Counted from the stretch's first letter, positions 24,301-39,300 are shown. The stretch: DNA of 64,000 bases from Hyalella azteca (GCF_000764305.2 NW_025935883.1:65490-129489); one strand, 5' to 3'. The notes: generated by a model not told the origin, from the sequence alone. Program-made: numbers and translations.

Positions 24301-27300
24301 TGAGGTCGTCACATGACCTCAGAACGCAATAAGCAGGTTACCTGGTCGCCGGTAGTGCGGATGGGGCGATGCCATGTAAAAGGTCACCGTTTTACTTGTG
24401 CTCTAAATTCCAAACCTGTGGGCTGGCGACCGAATCTGTGCTCACTTATATAATTAGCCTGCTTAATTCACCAAGAATGATAAGAAAGAATGTGTTAATG
24501 TAATTCAGGTTTATGGTTTTTCGTTACTTACTTAGGTTGTAATCTCTCTCGGGTAATTTTGAAATGTTCTGCTGATTTTACTTGTGTTTTCTAACGTTTC
24601 TGATCTGACGATATATAGAGTTGGTCTCCGAAACGTATTTAATGATTAGTTAATTTGCTGGACGAGTAGATTGCATTTATGTTCCTTGTAAATAAGATCA
24701 AATTAGTGTAATTCATGACATTTCATCAATGCCGAGATCAAGCAGAACCTGTACACTGTATACCTTGAATTTGATAATTATAATTACTGTTATTACTTTG
24801 TCGTGTAATGCTCAACGATAAATTAATAATCATGATTAATTGTGTGATGATTGTAAACAAACGAAAAATGTACGGAGCTGCGTTTGTGGGGCCAAATGCT
24901 TCATATAAGTTCAGCATAAGTAACATTAATGGGAAATATATCTTGATATTTTGTCCGTATTCATTCATTATCGATACGCCTACCTTATAGTAGTGGTAGC
25001 TAATTCTCTTATAATTGGTACAAATTCAAGATGATGATTAGATAATGATTCGTTACGATTATGATCTGACTAAAATGCATGATCACATAGTCAGGAAATT
25101 AAAAAAAAGACATTCTCAATACTCTATGAAATTGGAGTATTATTTATTGTCTTAGAATAACAACGTCAATACTATCATAATGATTTGAGTGAAGAATGAA
25201 AGAGAAAGACTTTTAACCTTGACAGTAAGAATAAGCTGAGTAGGAAAGTGATTCAGTTCAATCTATCAATAGCATAAATAGAACAAAAGAAATGGAAATT
25301 GTCGATTGCGAATCCATCGTAATAAATGCTTAGTAATGAGACCATGAATTACAGCGACAGTAATTTGCTGTTGCAAAAAAGCCCAACTTCTTGACATATT
25401 GCGATATTCTTCACCTCCACGCGAACTTGACCGATTTATTTTTTTTTTGTGGGAATAATTAATTTTTGTGGGAAAAACTAAGAAAAATCTTTATGCCATG
25501 ATTGTTAACAGCCTTCTTCTATGGATGATATGAATGCTTCTCATGATATGTTCTTATAAGCAATAATGTTATATCTTAAAACCCATTATGACTTTCGAAT
25601 GTATCATTTCCAGAACTGCAGACGGGAAAGTGTTTTGTTTGGAAATACATGTTTGTCAGGGAGATATTACAAACAATTTTACTTAGAATATTATTTATCA
25701 TTTTAGGCCAGTTGTTTTTGTACATTCTTGAACTGAAACGAGTAACAAACTTTGCATTATTATAACAAGTAAATTACCTGCCAAATATTCCAATCGGTAC
25801 AGCGTGTGCAGTGATGCTGGTGAGCAAGACGCTCAAGTGATATATACTCACTTGGTTAATACATTATGTATGATATAGTTAATACATTATGTATGATATA
25901 TACATATTGTATACATTCTGCACGAGACATTCATAATGCATACATTATGTATTAACAAAGAAGCTGACGTTGAGCTCATATTGTTATTCGCTGCCTCTGA
26001 AGGGCGCATCAAGCCGCGCTCATATGGTAACTGCTAGGCAACGACGTAGGTTATGGTAATTGTGGCTAAAAACTTAGAGAAAACACAATGGGTCAAGTTT
26101 TGGGAGTATGTCCACAATATTAGAAGTCAGTTGCTAAAATTCAAGGCTGAAAGCGAATAAAAAAATTGTATCTAAAAAAGCCATTATACTGTCTACGATA
26201 GACTTGCTTTTTTGTTTAAAACGTTGAGTGCGACACGACCGAGGGCATTTTTTCCGGACAAATTCGGCTATTTAGCTTTTTTCAATTGCGTTTGTCGACA
26301 TAAATTTATGATGGCAGTACTACCTCATTAAATTTCTAAAGTAAGGAAAAAAGGAAAATTTCATTTTTGCAATGGAACCTACAAATTTACAAGAATATTT
26401 TAAATTATAGGCCTTCTTATCAGCGGGACTTGTCCTTTTTTAGGCCATCTGACAGCGCTGTTGAGTCGTCTCGCACTCAGCGTGTTAATATTGAAGTTTA
26501 ATATTGACTGTGACAGTTTGGATGTAATGCCATCAATAATGCTTCTATAATGAGAAATGCCTTATTCCTTATAATTACTTAAATATATGAGCATGAACAA
26601 TTACGATTATCACATGCTGCTCACACCAACATCAACTGTCACGCAGCACCATCACAGCAATGTGAAAAATACACATGCAAACACGTCGATCTTACCGCAC
26701 CTAATATCCAAATACATTGTAACGAATCAATCCATAAATACTATGAATTCATTCGTTAAATAAATCCATGACAGATCACTACTAGGACGAAATATCCTTC
26801 ATTTCCGTGAGTGTAACACTGCACGAGTAACCTTGAGCCTATCCCTCACGGTCGTCATGGTAACGCCAGAGCTTACCTCCCACGAGAAGATGTTTCGTGA
26901 ACAACAACTTTCACTGTCATCCTTTCGGCAGCGCCTGGGCATCCACATTTTTTCATTGCTACCATTCAAAGTATCGCCATATTTTACAATACTTGAACCA
27001 TTGCTACCTAGAATAAGTCACTTATTATCCATTTTAATATGCTCTGTTCTTTGTTACCCAGATCTCGCGTTGGGTTTATTTCTTCAGTAAATTAATTACG
27101 TCGTGGAGAGGGCGCCGCCCCACGCCCTACCCCTTCGTGCGTTACGGAATAAAGTATAATTATAGTAGAATTGCATATCATAATTTTATTATATTATAAG
27201 TAAGTAATAACCTATTTATTACACAATTTGTATAAATTATCGTTAATCTTTCAGCTAGAATGAATGACCTCAAAAACGTTATAGGGTAATTCTTATATGG

Positions 27301-30300
27301 CGCCACAGGGTAATATAACTAATTTCCCAGGCAACTTCTGTAGAGTTCAGGGCTGTTTTCCGCTTCATTTTTGACACCTGATGCCCCTCGGGAAGCAATT
27401 TCCCATTTTCTCGGCTAATTTCTTCATGCAGAGTTCAGGGCTGTTTTTTTTTTGTCCACGCTTTGGCTACGACTGAAAACATCGCCTTGACAATGTCGAA
27501 GCACTCGAGGTTGAAGTTAAGTTCTTTATTGACAAAATATTCTAACAAATCAGTGATGATCTTCGACTGCAGTGAGGAAGTTGATTGATTTACCTAACCT
27601 TGTCCCTGGCTCGATAACGTGCAGGTGTTAATGTCAGTTCTTGGTTGCAGGACAGCATGCAATTAGCGTGTATGGACAATTTATTCCTTCCATTGTAGTG
27701 ATAAACTTCCATTCGAGTTCGATTTACCGATTTTTGTTATTGATTATTCTAATGCAGCGAAATTCGTAGGTTAACCCGGAAAGTGGGCTATGCAAAAATT
27801 CTTTAGTGCGCAAGTATATACCAACACTGGCAAGGTGTGCATTTTTCTATGATTCTGAATTACGTTTATTCAAATAATGCCGTTCAGCGTTTCAATCAGT
27901 GCGTGTATCTTGTAACTTTTTGTACAATATCGAGGAATACGCATAAGTTTGATATATTTTAGTGATTTGACGAATTCAGTCTTTTATTTGTTTAGTTTTG
28001 GTTATTTCTGAACAATAGTCTGGTTGTGATTAAGGCATCAAATGAACTCATTTATAAGAAATTCGCACAATGAATATTCTGACATATTATCTCTAAGATA
28101 GAATTGAGTGATAGCCAACCTAGGACGAATCCAAATCAATATTCATGTCATTGACGGTAGGCGAAACAGCATTGAAATAACGTTGTGGTGAGATATGGCT
28201 ATTGATTATCGTGCATTGACTTACGATTATATATTATCTCGTACTGACGTATTTGAATTTCAAAAACAAACGAATGCAATATTGCTTTCCTTAATGGAAT
28301 TTGCATGCACTTGCTTCGATTAGTCTTACTATCGCATGGACGCAATTGAGAAGTAGCAATAAATGAAACATGCTGAGGTGCAAACATGGTGAGGTGCAAA
28401 CATGCTGAGGTGCAAACATGCTGAGGTGCAAACATGGAGAGGTGCAAACATGGAGAGGTGCAAACATGGTGAGGTGCAAACATGGCGAGGTGCAAACATG
28501 ATGAGGTGCAAACATGGTGAGGTGCAAACATGGTGAGGTGCAAACATGGTGAGGTGCAAACATGCTGATTTGCAAACATGATGAAGTGCATATATGGTGG
28601 GGTGCAAACATGGTGAGGTGCAAACATGGTGAGGTGCAAACATGCTGAGGTGCAAACATGCTGATTTGCAAGCATGATGAAGTGCATATATGGTGGGGTG
28701 CAAACATATGGCGAGATGCAAATTATGATGCTTTACTCCGTATTGACACCAACGTCTTAGTCCGCAAAATCGGTGTGATGTGTAGTCCCCAGCGACAGTT
28801 TTATGTTGCCCCAGTCTCCATAGACAGTGTGATGCCCCAGTCCCCAAAGACAATGTGATGCCCCAGTCCCCAAAGACAGTGTGATGCCCCAGTCCCCAAA
28901 GACAGTGTGATGTCCCAGTCCCCAAAGACAGTGTGATGCCCCAGTCCCCAAAGACAGTGTGATGCCCCAGTCAATGCCTCAGTCCCTATATATAGGCAGT
29001 TTTATGATGCCTCAGTCCCTATATATAGGCAGTTTTATGATGCCTCAGTCCCTACACTCAAGATGCCACAGTCACCAAAGACAGTGTGATACCTCAGTCC
29101 TCATAGACAATGTGATGCCCCAGTCCCCAAAGACAGTGTAATGCCTTAGTCCAAAAGACAATGTGATGCCTCAGTCCCTACAGTCGATGTGATGCCGTTC
29201 AGGAATGTCCACGCTATGCTCTGCATTCGAGGAGCTGCAAAAGACCAAGAAGCATCCCGAGAAGCGCAAGACATCGCGCAGCTTGTGAGAGTTCAGCCGG
29301 AACACAAACAGACTTCTGTGCCTTTCCCTTGCACGTCGAAACCTCGCAACGGGAATCCCGCTATATATGTTAGCTCCTAACTTCTCGCGACAATCCCGCT
29401 AACCGAGAGGATTAGTCACTTAATTAGCTGGTATGTTACATGCGGCGAGTCGGTTGCTAGCAGAGCCAGGATGGTTGACGTGCTGCAGCTAGGAAGTCTG
29501 CGTAGGAAATTCATGTGAGAAAAATCCATATGAGAGAAAAAACGCATAAAATTGATATTATATGTGAGGTGGTCTAATGAGTAAGTTCATATGAGGAATT
29601 TCACCACATGAAGTGATGAAACGCAATCAACCAAACTTTCCAGCAACTCCCCTAAGTAAATCACTCATACAGCTGTTTCAATTGATTATATTTATCATTA
29701 ATCGGAGTTTTGCATCATGATTAGAACCAAAATACGATCCACGAATTTCTTGTTGTTCAACATGTTCATCAGTCACAGCTGCCACCAAGCGTCTGTTTCC
29801 TACTGACCATTCTTGTCCGTGTTCCCTAATATAAAATCACGATACTTGAGTTTTATAAATGAAGGAACAGTTATACGAATTTTAAGTTTATGACAGGGAG
29901 TTTCGAAGTTTTACTATGCTAAATTCAAGATAACATAAAGAAAAAATCAGTCTCACATGTCAGGGTTGCGTTCCCTTCATAGAGCGTTTATTTTTTGAGG
30001 TTGAACAAAAAGTAGACAAGAAAAACTGAATATCATGTCGAGATCTCCAACCCACCGCAAGTCATCCCCCGGATCCTCAAGTAAATTTTTCGCAGGTGCG
30101 ACATAACGATTCCTCGTAGCGAATTGCATTGATTCACTCCACTTGATACCTCACAAACGTATAACTTCATTCATTACCTCACAAACACATCACTTCATTC
30201 ATTACCTCACAAACACGTCACTTCATTCATTACCTCACAAACACATCACTTCATTCATTACCTCACAAACACGTCATTTCATTCATTACCTCACAAACAC

Positions 30301-33300
30301 GTCATTATAGGCTCGGTATAGGCGCCGCTGAGAAGGAAGGCTTCGCGCCGCAATGACATGCGTGCGTATGTGCATTTCATTGCCTGATGTCGTACTGAAA
30401 TATTTGCTTGTCATTGAAAATAATTTTGCTTATTGCATGTTATTGCGTAACATTGCGTGTAATGTATGGGCATTCCAAACGTATCTTTGTGTATTATATA
30501 GTTTAATATTGTTCATCGGTGCGCACATTACATGTCATTACCAGGTGCCGCTGTGCTTCATTGTTTATCATCGGTTGCTGAACGATATTATATTTAATTA
30601 ATTATGAGAGAGTGCGTGTCTTTGTATGTTATTGCAAGTTGTAGTGACACTGAGAAATTGTAAGTGTGACTGCAGGTTTTTACTCGTCGTGAGAGTGACC
30701 TGGCAGTTTCTGGCAGGTCAAAGTAAGTTTTTGTGGATTGGTGCTTATTTTAGGGAAATAAATGATTTACGTTGTGTCTTGATAGCTGTTGAAGTGACAG
30801 CTGCCATCTGTTTAAAACTAGCCTAAAAATTTTGCAGGTTGATGAAGAATATGTAGCTCAAAAAATGTAGATGTAGTTCAAAAATATTAACAAACATGAA
30901 TTTTGACCTTTAAACGACACTATGCTAAGCTGACCTACTTGAAATAAAGTAGAAAAACGTTTCCAACTACAAAAAAAATTGGTTTGTTTCGGCCTGAATT
31001 TCCAAAGTTTTTAACTGTCGGTAATATTTGGTTAGACCAATGTATGAAGTTGGATTAAAAACACACAATGAATTTCCAAAGTTTTTAACTGTCGGTAACA
31101 TTTGGTTAGACCAATGTATGAAGCTGGATTAAAAACATACAAAAACGACGATTAGAATACGTGGCTTCGAAGGACTCATAACATGACGGTTGTTTGGTGA
31201 GTCTTGGATCCCTGATGATCCTGATGTGGCTGACAGTGTTCGTAAATAATTTAATGAAAAATTTTATCAAAATTTATAGACGAGTAAACTTTAAAACAAG
31301 TGAATAAATTTAGCCGCAAGTATACATTTTTGCCAGACTTTAGTAGCGGTCAATACTTATAGCTTGTCCCTCTTATACCAACAGTAATTACTGTTGGTGA
31401 TACCGCCACACTCTACCTTGGACGACCATTTCATCTTTTCATACTGACTGTATACAATTACAAGGATTGATAAAAAAAACATGACTGATCAGCATTGACA
31501 TTTTACATGATGGATCAACGTTACCCATTACCATGACCAACCCTCGAGCTGCTTGTACTCATCAAGTAAAACGGAGGCGGAGGTTAGAGCAATTAAAAGT
31601 TTTTTTGTATAATTCCCGAGCTACTGTTCGATTGAATTGAACAAGATGCAGAAGAACGAACCTAGTAATGAATACCTGTTAAGGAACAGCTGTATTTACA
31701 TAGCGATTAATCGTTAAATATCTTAGATGATATACATGTACTTGTAATTTATAGTCTTTTAGTGCCTACAAGATTGCGTAATAAATGCATATTCTAGTTA
31801 TTCTAAACTAATTGGCGCGTTTACTTAGGATAAATGGTAATAATATTCAATTTGCCTTACTTATCTTCATATAATGTCATGCGTACAAGCGTGGTCCAAG
31901 CAAGGGCCAAGTGAGGGTCAAGTGAGGGCTAAGTGAGAGACAAGTGAGGGCCAGGTGAGGGCCAATTGAGGGCCAAGTGAGGGCCAGGTGAGGGCCAAGT
32001 GAGGGCCAATTGAGGGCCAAGTGAGGGCCAGGTGAGGGCCAAATGAGGGCCAAGTGAGGGCCAGGTGAGGGCCAATTGAGGGAAAAGTGAGGGCCAAGTG
32101 AGGGCCAAGTGAGGGAAAAGTGAGGGCCAAGTGAGGGCCAAGTGAGGGCCAAGTGAGGGCCAAGTGAGGGCCAAGTGAGGGCCAAGTGAGGGCCATGTGA
32201 GGGCCAAGTGAGGGCCAAGTGAGGGCCAAGTGAGGGCCAAGTGAGGGCCATGTGAGGGCCAAGTGGGCCATTCGACACCGCCTCTCCTCCGCCTCGTGAT
32301 CCGTAACCGCAATGCAATGCAGGCGCGGATGTCGAGACTTGGCTTTAAAAAGCTGCTACTAAAAATTAAAGTTTACTCTAAAATTTAATTTTTGAACTCG
32401 GAAAAGATGACAAGATGTTGTGCATTTAAATGCATGATTTTTTTTACATTATATGACCCGAAAATATTTACCTCTTGCTGAAGCCGGGACTAATATTATC
32501 GAATTATATAGGTTAGTTTTGTTTTAAATAACGAGGTAAGATTTAAATAAAATGAACTGATAATAATTGAGTTGAATTATTAAGAACAGCAACTTAAACA
32601 ATTTAATTGATATTATGGTACGTTGTAAATTTTTTGTTAAAACTCTATATATAATATATAAAATTTTATATAATATAAAGATTCTAATAAAATCTAGTTC
32701 GCTTGTCAAAAATAAAAGAGAATAGTATCGATGATGATGTTAATCCCAGGCATTGTTAAAGTTCAAGACCATCTCTTGCTCCAATTATTCATCGGAGCCC
32801 CATAAGAGATTTTCCTGTTCCATGCAGTCAGTATTCAGTTCAAGGTCCGCAAACACGGAACCAAGAAGACATCGAACACCAGACTTTGCCCGCGTCAGGG
32901 GGAATTTTTTCTTCAGTGAAGAGAAAGTCTGGAGATTGCATGGGGTAATGCTCGCCTGGGAGGCTCGTATGGGATACCCAAGTAAAAACTTGGGCAGGGG
33001 GGAGCTAGGGATGTCCACTCGGGGCATTTTAAGATGAAATAATTGAAATATCTCCCAGCGAGGCGGGTGGGGATAGAGGAGCTGTAACATCTCAGCTGGG
33101 CCGTGGAGGAGAGTTAGGAGTTAAAAATGGATTTAATTTCATTGATAAACAGATTATAACAGAGAAAAGCATATGTGATTTAATAAATCATGGTAATTTG
33201 CTTCCTCTATTTTTTAAGTTTCCAGACAGCTGACGGCGTCCAGAAGAAGACTTGAACTTTGAATTACTCAGAATTAAAAATAAAATCAGTTGAACTAACC

Positions 33301-36300
33301 ACATAGTTTGCACTCGTGACATTATTTCATGTGAATCTCGTTGGTGAATTTAAGGAGTGTTACGGGTTTACTTAGATGATGAAGTATTTCCGCAACGCCG
33401 GAAGAATTCGTGTCTCATTCATTCCATTCTGCTTTTATTCCTGCGCAAATTTCAATCATTGTCACTTTTATCTTTTTATTCCACATTTACCATAAAGCAC
33501 TTAGAAAAGGAAAGATATAGAAGCTTGTGAATCAAAACATTGCAGGAAATACTTTTTTAATCAGCCTTCAATCGTTACCTACCTGCCTGCCTGCCTGAGC
33601 GCCAGCAAAACTCTTTCGACTTGATTCAAAAGATTATATAAAATACAAATCCAAATTATAATGTTTTCATATCTTTAAAATTCGTGTCTTGACCGACTGG
33701 ATTCACAGTGTGAGGAATTTACTCGGTGTAAATTTGTTGCAATTTGATGATGCATTCGTCGGTATTGTTAGCAGAGCTGTGGCCGGGCCGAAGTCCGAGG
33801 AGAAAGTGAAGCCCTGATTTGCACTCCCACTTTACGCGCGCCGTACAAAAAAGTCATTGAGAACTATAGATGTTGGGTGTCCAACCTGCCGAGGAATGAC
33901 GCAACCGCGGCGCGGCCTTAGCCTGGCAACTTACGATCGCTGGGGCAAACACTCGTTCCTCCGGGGAGTGTGGGGACCTTTTTGCTGGGGATGGCTGGGG
34001 AACTATAAGGAGACCGACATGCTAGGGATGGCTGGGGAACTAGGTGACCTGCATGCTAGGGATGGCTGGGAACTAGGAGACCGGCATGCTAGGGATGGCT
34101 GGGGAACTAGGTGACCTGCATGCTAGGGATGGCTGGGAACTAGGAGACCGGCATGCATGAGTTGGTATGGCTGGGGAACTGAGGGACCAGCATGCTAGGG
34201 ACGGCCGAAGAACTAGGGGATCTGCAAGCTAGGGAGGGCTGAGTAATTGGGATCTGCATGCTTGGGTAGGCTTGGGAATGTGGAGAACCTGCAAGCTAAG
34301 GAGGCCTAGCTATTTGAAGGACCTGCATGCTAGGGTAGGCTTAAGAATTAGGGTACCTGCAAGCCAGGGTAGGCTGGGGATTTGTGGGACCTGAATTCAA
34401 GGAATGGCTGAGGAATGTGAGGGTCATACTTTTTAGTTTAGACCGGAGATTGGGAACATGCATTCTGTTGAAAGCTGGGACATGTGAAGGCTCTGCATGC
34501 TAGGCAAGGCTGGTAAATAAGGGCTTCTGCATGCTAGGTAAGGCTGGTTCAAAACTGGGAAATGTTGTGGGACTGCTGAGTAAGGCTGAGAGAGTGGGGG
34601 TACTTCTGGCGTAAGATGGTGAATGCACGACGCATCTGGAGGGCTCAAGAGACTGTAACAAATTCAGCAAATCATTCTTGATGATGAGGCATTGTTGAAG
34701 CTCCGGAGGCTGATGATGAATTGTAGGAGCAGTGCTACTGCTTCACGGGCATTGTCGTGGATGCCGTGAGGTTTGTGTGGATGAAGAAGATGAGCTTATG
34801 ATGGCTGGGCGACTTCTTGGAGGATGACCAGGCGTTTTGGCAAATGTGAACCATAAACTGCATCCCTTCTGGAATGTCTGCAGGAATTATTACGTAATGG
34901 TTACCAACATTATAGATTGTGGCTGCTGATTATCTCGTGTAATGCGTCGCCGCCCTCTTGAGTTCCATTACATGAGTTGGTATAAACTACGTTATACAAT
35001 ATAATGATGCTGCTTGAAAACTAGAATGAATACAAGCGTAAAATCTTAATCACCAACAAATTTGGAAGATCGATGTTATCTGCCTTATTTGTTATGCTTT
35101 CCAAAAATGTTGTATGTTATGTTTGTTGTGATAGATACTATCTGATCCGTATAATGAAATATCGCTGATCTCTCAAAGCGTTTACAAAGAGTTCTTCACG
35201 ATGAATGTGGGAGAAAGAAGGCTGCTCGATCTGTTCGAAATAACAATGGAGTAATTATAAATCATCGATATTTCTCTACAACCATAACGTCTTTTAAGAG
35301 ATATAAATTTTTTCGTTTTAATTGATTAAATTTTGAGTGTCTGTTTATTTTTTTTTTGTCTTCACCATCAAGCCGAATGGGATGACGACGAATGAGTCAA
35401 TCATGTTCCTGAAACTCATCAAACAACAGAGCTAGCGTGAATTTGTTTTATATCCTGTTATAACCACCAAATAGACACCAGTCTACCTTCTACCGTGTTG
35501 ATGTCCCGCTATAACCACCCAGTAGACCCAGTCTACCATCCACCGCGTTGATGTCCCGTTATAACCACCCAGTAGACAATATGCAGTCTACCATCTACCG
35601 CGTTTTCCAGTCTACCACGACTCTACCGCCTGACAGCCAAAAGAGATCCGACGTCCAGACTCCAGCGAATGACCGCAGGGTTTCTGCCCTAAACTTATAC
35701 GATTGTCTTACGAATATATAGAAAAGTATATAGGATATAAAATAAGTATGTTATGTAGGAGGATATCTATTCATGGATATCTATGTAAACGTGGAGGATA
35801 TCTATGCAAGTATGTAGCGACCACACATAGCTTTATACATTCTCTGTCTTGCAGATATTCACTTAAAAACTTTCTACGAATAATAAAGGTTTTATAATTC
35901 TTCTTTAAATGATTACAGTTATAAAAATACATCCAATAATGTTATCACGCGAGTGTAAAATTTATTAAGTGAATTAATTTTAATTGGAGTATGTTTAGAA
36001 AAATTTAACAAATGAAATAATACGAGATGAAATAATTTTATTTAATCGTAAAGGCACGGACCAGCATTCCTTAATTTGCTGCTGCCGACTTCAGCCCTAA
36101 CTTTGGTAAGCGATTCAAGGCGAGACATCGCAAGTTGATTTGTGTTGGAAAAATTTGCTTCTTATGCGACGTTTCCTAGTGGTCAGGAGCGGGTACCCCC
36201 ACCCAGCACTCATCATAGATCTCAGTGAGTCTTTGTTCACAATGAGATGCACTTTTTGTTCCTGTGCGAGTCACCCTGACTCAGTTTGTCCCAGCAAAAA

Positions 36301-39300
36301 GGGTTATCTGTGCTACGTCCGCTCTCAGCTTGTGCCGTTGGGAAGAAAGCGTGTCAATATTTGGACAAAAGACCCATGAAGTTTTCTGAGACGACACGCA
36401 GCGCGCCGCTGCTGACCTCTGAATAATGAGGGCGAGGCGGGCGAGATTGTGAAATTTGTGATGCAAATGTCGTTCTTCCGGACCATTGAAGTTGTAGTCT
36501 ATTAACTTCCTTACAACGTATGTAGGATAAGAGACAAAATGACATCACCTTTCAAGCAACGATCTTTTGTACATTGATTATGACAAATTTATATAATAAT
36601 TAAAAATTTATAGAAATATATTACAGCTGTTTATTCGGACATATACATTATCAACACGCGGAAATAAACAATGCTCAACTCGAAAGTCAAGTGAATAACC
36701 TCACAAAGATGATTAATGTGACATGGCTTATTTATTTAACGTTGCTTATTTTTTTCCCTCTAGTTGGTTCGGGTTCGGCGGGCAGTGCAGTTGCCGGTCG
36801 GCTGTCGGAGGTGGCGGAGTGGCAGGTGTTGCTCCTCGAGGCGGGCGGGCAACCGCCCCCCGAGGCCACCGTGCCCGGCATGGCGCCCTTCATGATCCTG
36901 GAGGGACACGAGTCCGACTGGTGGTACCAAACCACCAGCCAGAAGCACAGCCAGTTCAACTATGTCAATAATGTAAGATAATGAAGTATGATACTTTACA
37001 TACATATTTTGACTTTATACGTATAATGATCCTATACCTGTACTTATCTAGTACCTATCACCTCGTGCAACTTAACCTTCATTCAGACTAAGTTTCGGAC
37101 TCTCGTTACCAGGCCTTTCAATACGAAAAGACATTGAAGACATTATAGGTATCCGCAGGTCACAATATTATGTTACTGACAATGTTGCTAAAATGTTGCG
37201 ACTATATTTCTAAGTTTTCCATCAATGTTGATCAGATGAATTCATACTGATCTCATTAGACCAAAAATATAATTTTATAACATCATTCGTGGTCATTTTC
37301 GTGATAGGCAGACAAGTCCGCCTCTTGGCCTATTTAACTTTTATCACTCGGCATTCTTTTAGCAAATCCTACTGACGACTTTATTGATTTTATGTTCAGG
37401 ATTTTGCTATGTAAACTAATCAAATAAATCAAATCATTGTCTGTACGGTAGACGACATGCATGCATTGGGATTGGAATTATATAGTTTTTTAGAATTATT
37501 ATATTTTTTTAGAATTCGACACGCATGCATTGGGATTAGAATTCTTTCTAAGCAAAAGACGTGTCCAGGCCAACAAATACCCCCGCGGCAAAATGCTCGG
37601 CGGGTCCTCATCCATCAACTACATGATCTGGGTCCGGGGCAACCGCCGGGACTTCGACCGCTGGGCGGCCCTCGGCAACCCGGGCTGGGACTACGATTCC
37701 GTCCTGCCATACTTCAAGAAGCTTGAGACTTTCAGGGGGGGAGTGACCAACCAAACAGGTGAGTGACATGTAAAAACCGTGGGACTGAGTCTTACTTCAA
37801 GCTCACGTCGATACTACTTTACGTCCATGACGAATGCTTGCCTTACTTGATAGTTTATCAACCTTAAATGCTTAATTACCTTGATAGATTACCAACCTTA
37901 TTGGCTTACAAACCTTGATGACTTACCAACCTTGATGACTTACCAACCTTGACTCACCAATAATGATCCATATTAATCCTATGCCCTTCAAGTCCCGCAT
38001 TAAGCATAACAACTTATCCCATCCATTCCTGAATAATGCCTTCACGGGCTTCACCACATTAAGCCCCTTTCGTGTACCGGCCTTAAGCCCTTACCTCTTC
38101 ACGGCTTCAAACCCGTACCTTGTCTCGGCCTAAAGCCCTTACCGTGTCACGGCTTCAAACCCGTACCTTGTCTCGGTCTTAACCCTTATCTCTTCACGGC
38201 TTCAAACCCGTACCTTGTCTCGGCTTAAAGCCCTTACCGTGTCACGGCAGCGGGGTATCACGGCTACGGTGGCCCCATCACGGTAATGGACAAGGACTGG
38301 GAGACGCCCGTAGCCGAGGCTTTCTTCAGCGCTGGGCGAGAGCTCGGCTTTCCGTCACCCGTCGACCCCAACGCCGAAGAGCAGTTCGGTGAGGAATAGA
38401 TAATCATAATAGATTTAATTTAACAATAAATTGTTATGTATAATTTGCTGCTTGATCACGGTATTAAATTTCTCGACAGTATATCATTGGCAATTGCTTG
38501 AAAGCTCTTTGTCCCTCCATAAACTTTTAAAAATAAGATTTAAAATATATAAAAATGCAAATTATATGAGATATTTTCAAGATTTTTGTGTGCAGGCTTC
38601 ACGCGGCCGCAGATCAACGTCTTGAATGGCAAAAGATCGTCGTCTGCTGAAGCTTACCTAATAATGGTTCACGTATTCATAGAACATATTCACGTATTCA
38701 TATTAATGGTCATTGATGGTTCACAGCATTCATATTAATGGTTAATAATGGTTCATGTATTCATAAAACATATTTACGTATTCATATAAATGGTCATTGA
38801 TGGTTCACTGCATTCATATTAATGGTTAATATTGGTTCACGTATTCATAATAATGGTTCACTATATAAATAATAATAAATATTAATAATTACGTCAGGTT
38901 CACGAGGTGTACGCGTCGAAGGAGGTGGTCTTGTCGGCGGGGGCGATAGGCTCCCCCCAGGTCCTGATGCTGTCGGGGGTGGGGGACCCCCGTCACCTGC
39001 AGAACTTTAACGTGAGGCTCTCAAAATATGACATCGAAATTTCGTAAAATTTAATGCATGATTTTTATTCTATTACTATATTATATATTTTTTTTCTATT
39101 GTTTTATTTATTACTCATTTTTGGAATGAAATAGCTACTCATAGAAAGAATAGTTTTTTTTCTGCGACTATGACGTAGAAAACCATAATTTCATACAGTT
39201 TTAAAGCAGAGACTATTCTGTCGAAGAAGCGAAATATAAAATTATTATACTATTTAGCTTAAACATGTATAATTGGATGAAATTTCGAGAAAACTAATAG

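Noticed and set aside
28199..28925. Three long overlapping minus-strand ORFs rich in HHVCTS and CLHLTMFAP
   Set aside because: All are readings of the 16-bp and 26-bp arrays in different frames.
28366..30305. CRISPR-like array
   Set aside because: Repeats are directly adjacent without unique spacers, and the genome context is an intron-bearing eukaryote.
31877..32317. Three minus-strand ORFs of [11 protein letters not shown] repeats
   Set aside because: An 11-bp unit without stops opens all frames, so there is no evidence for a protein.
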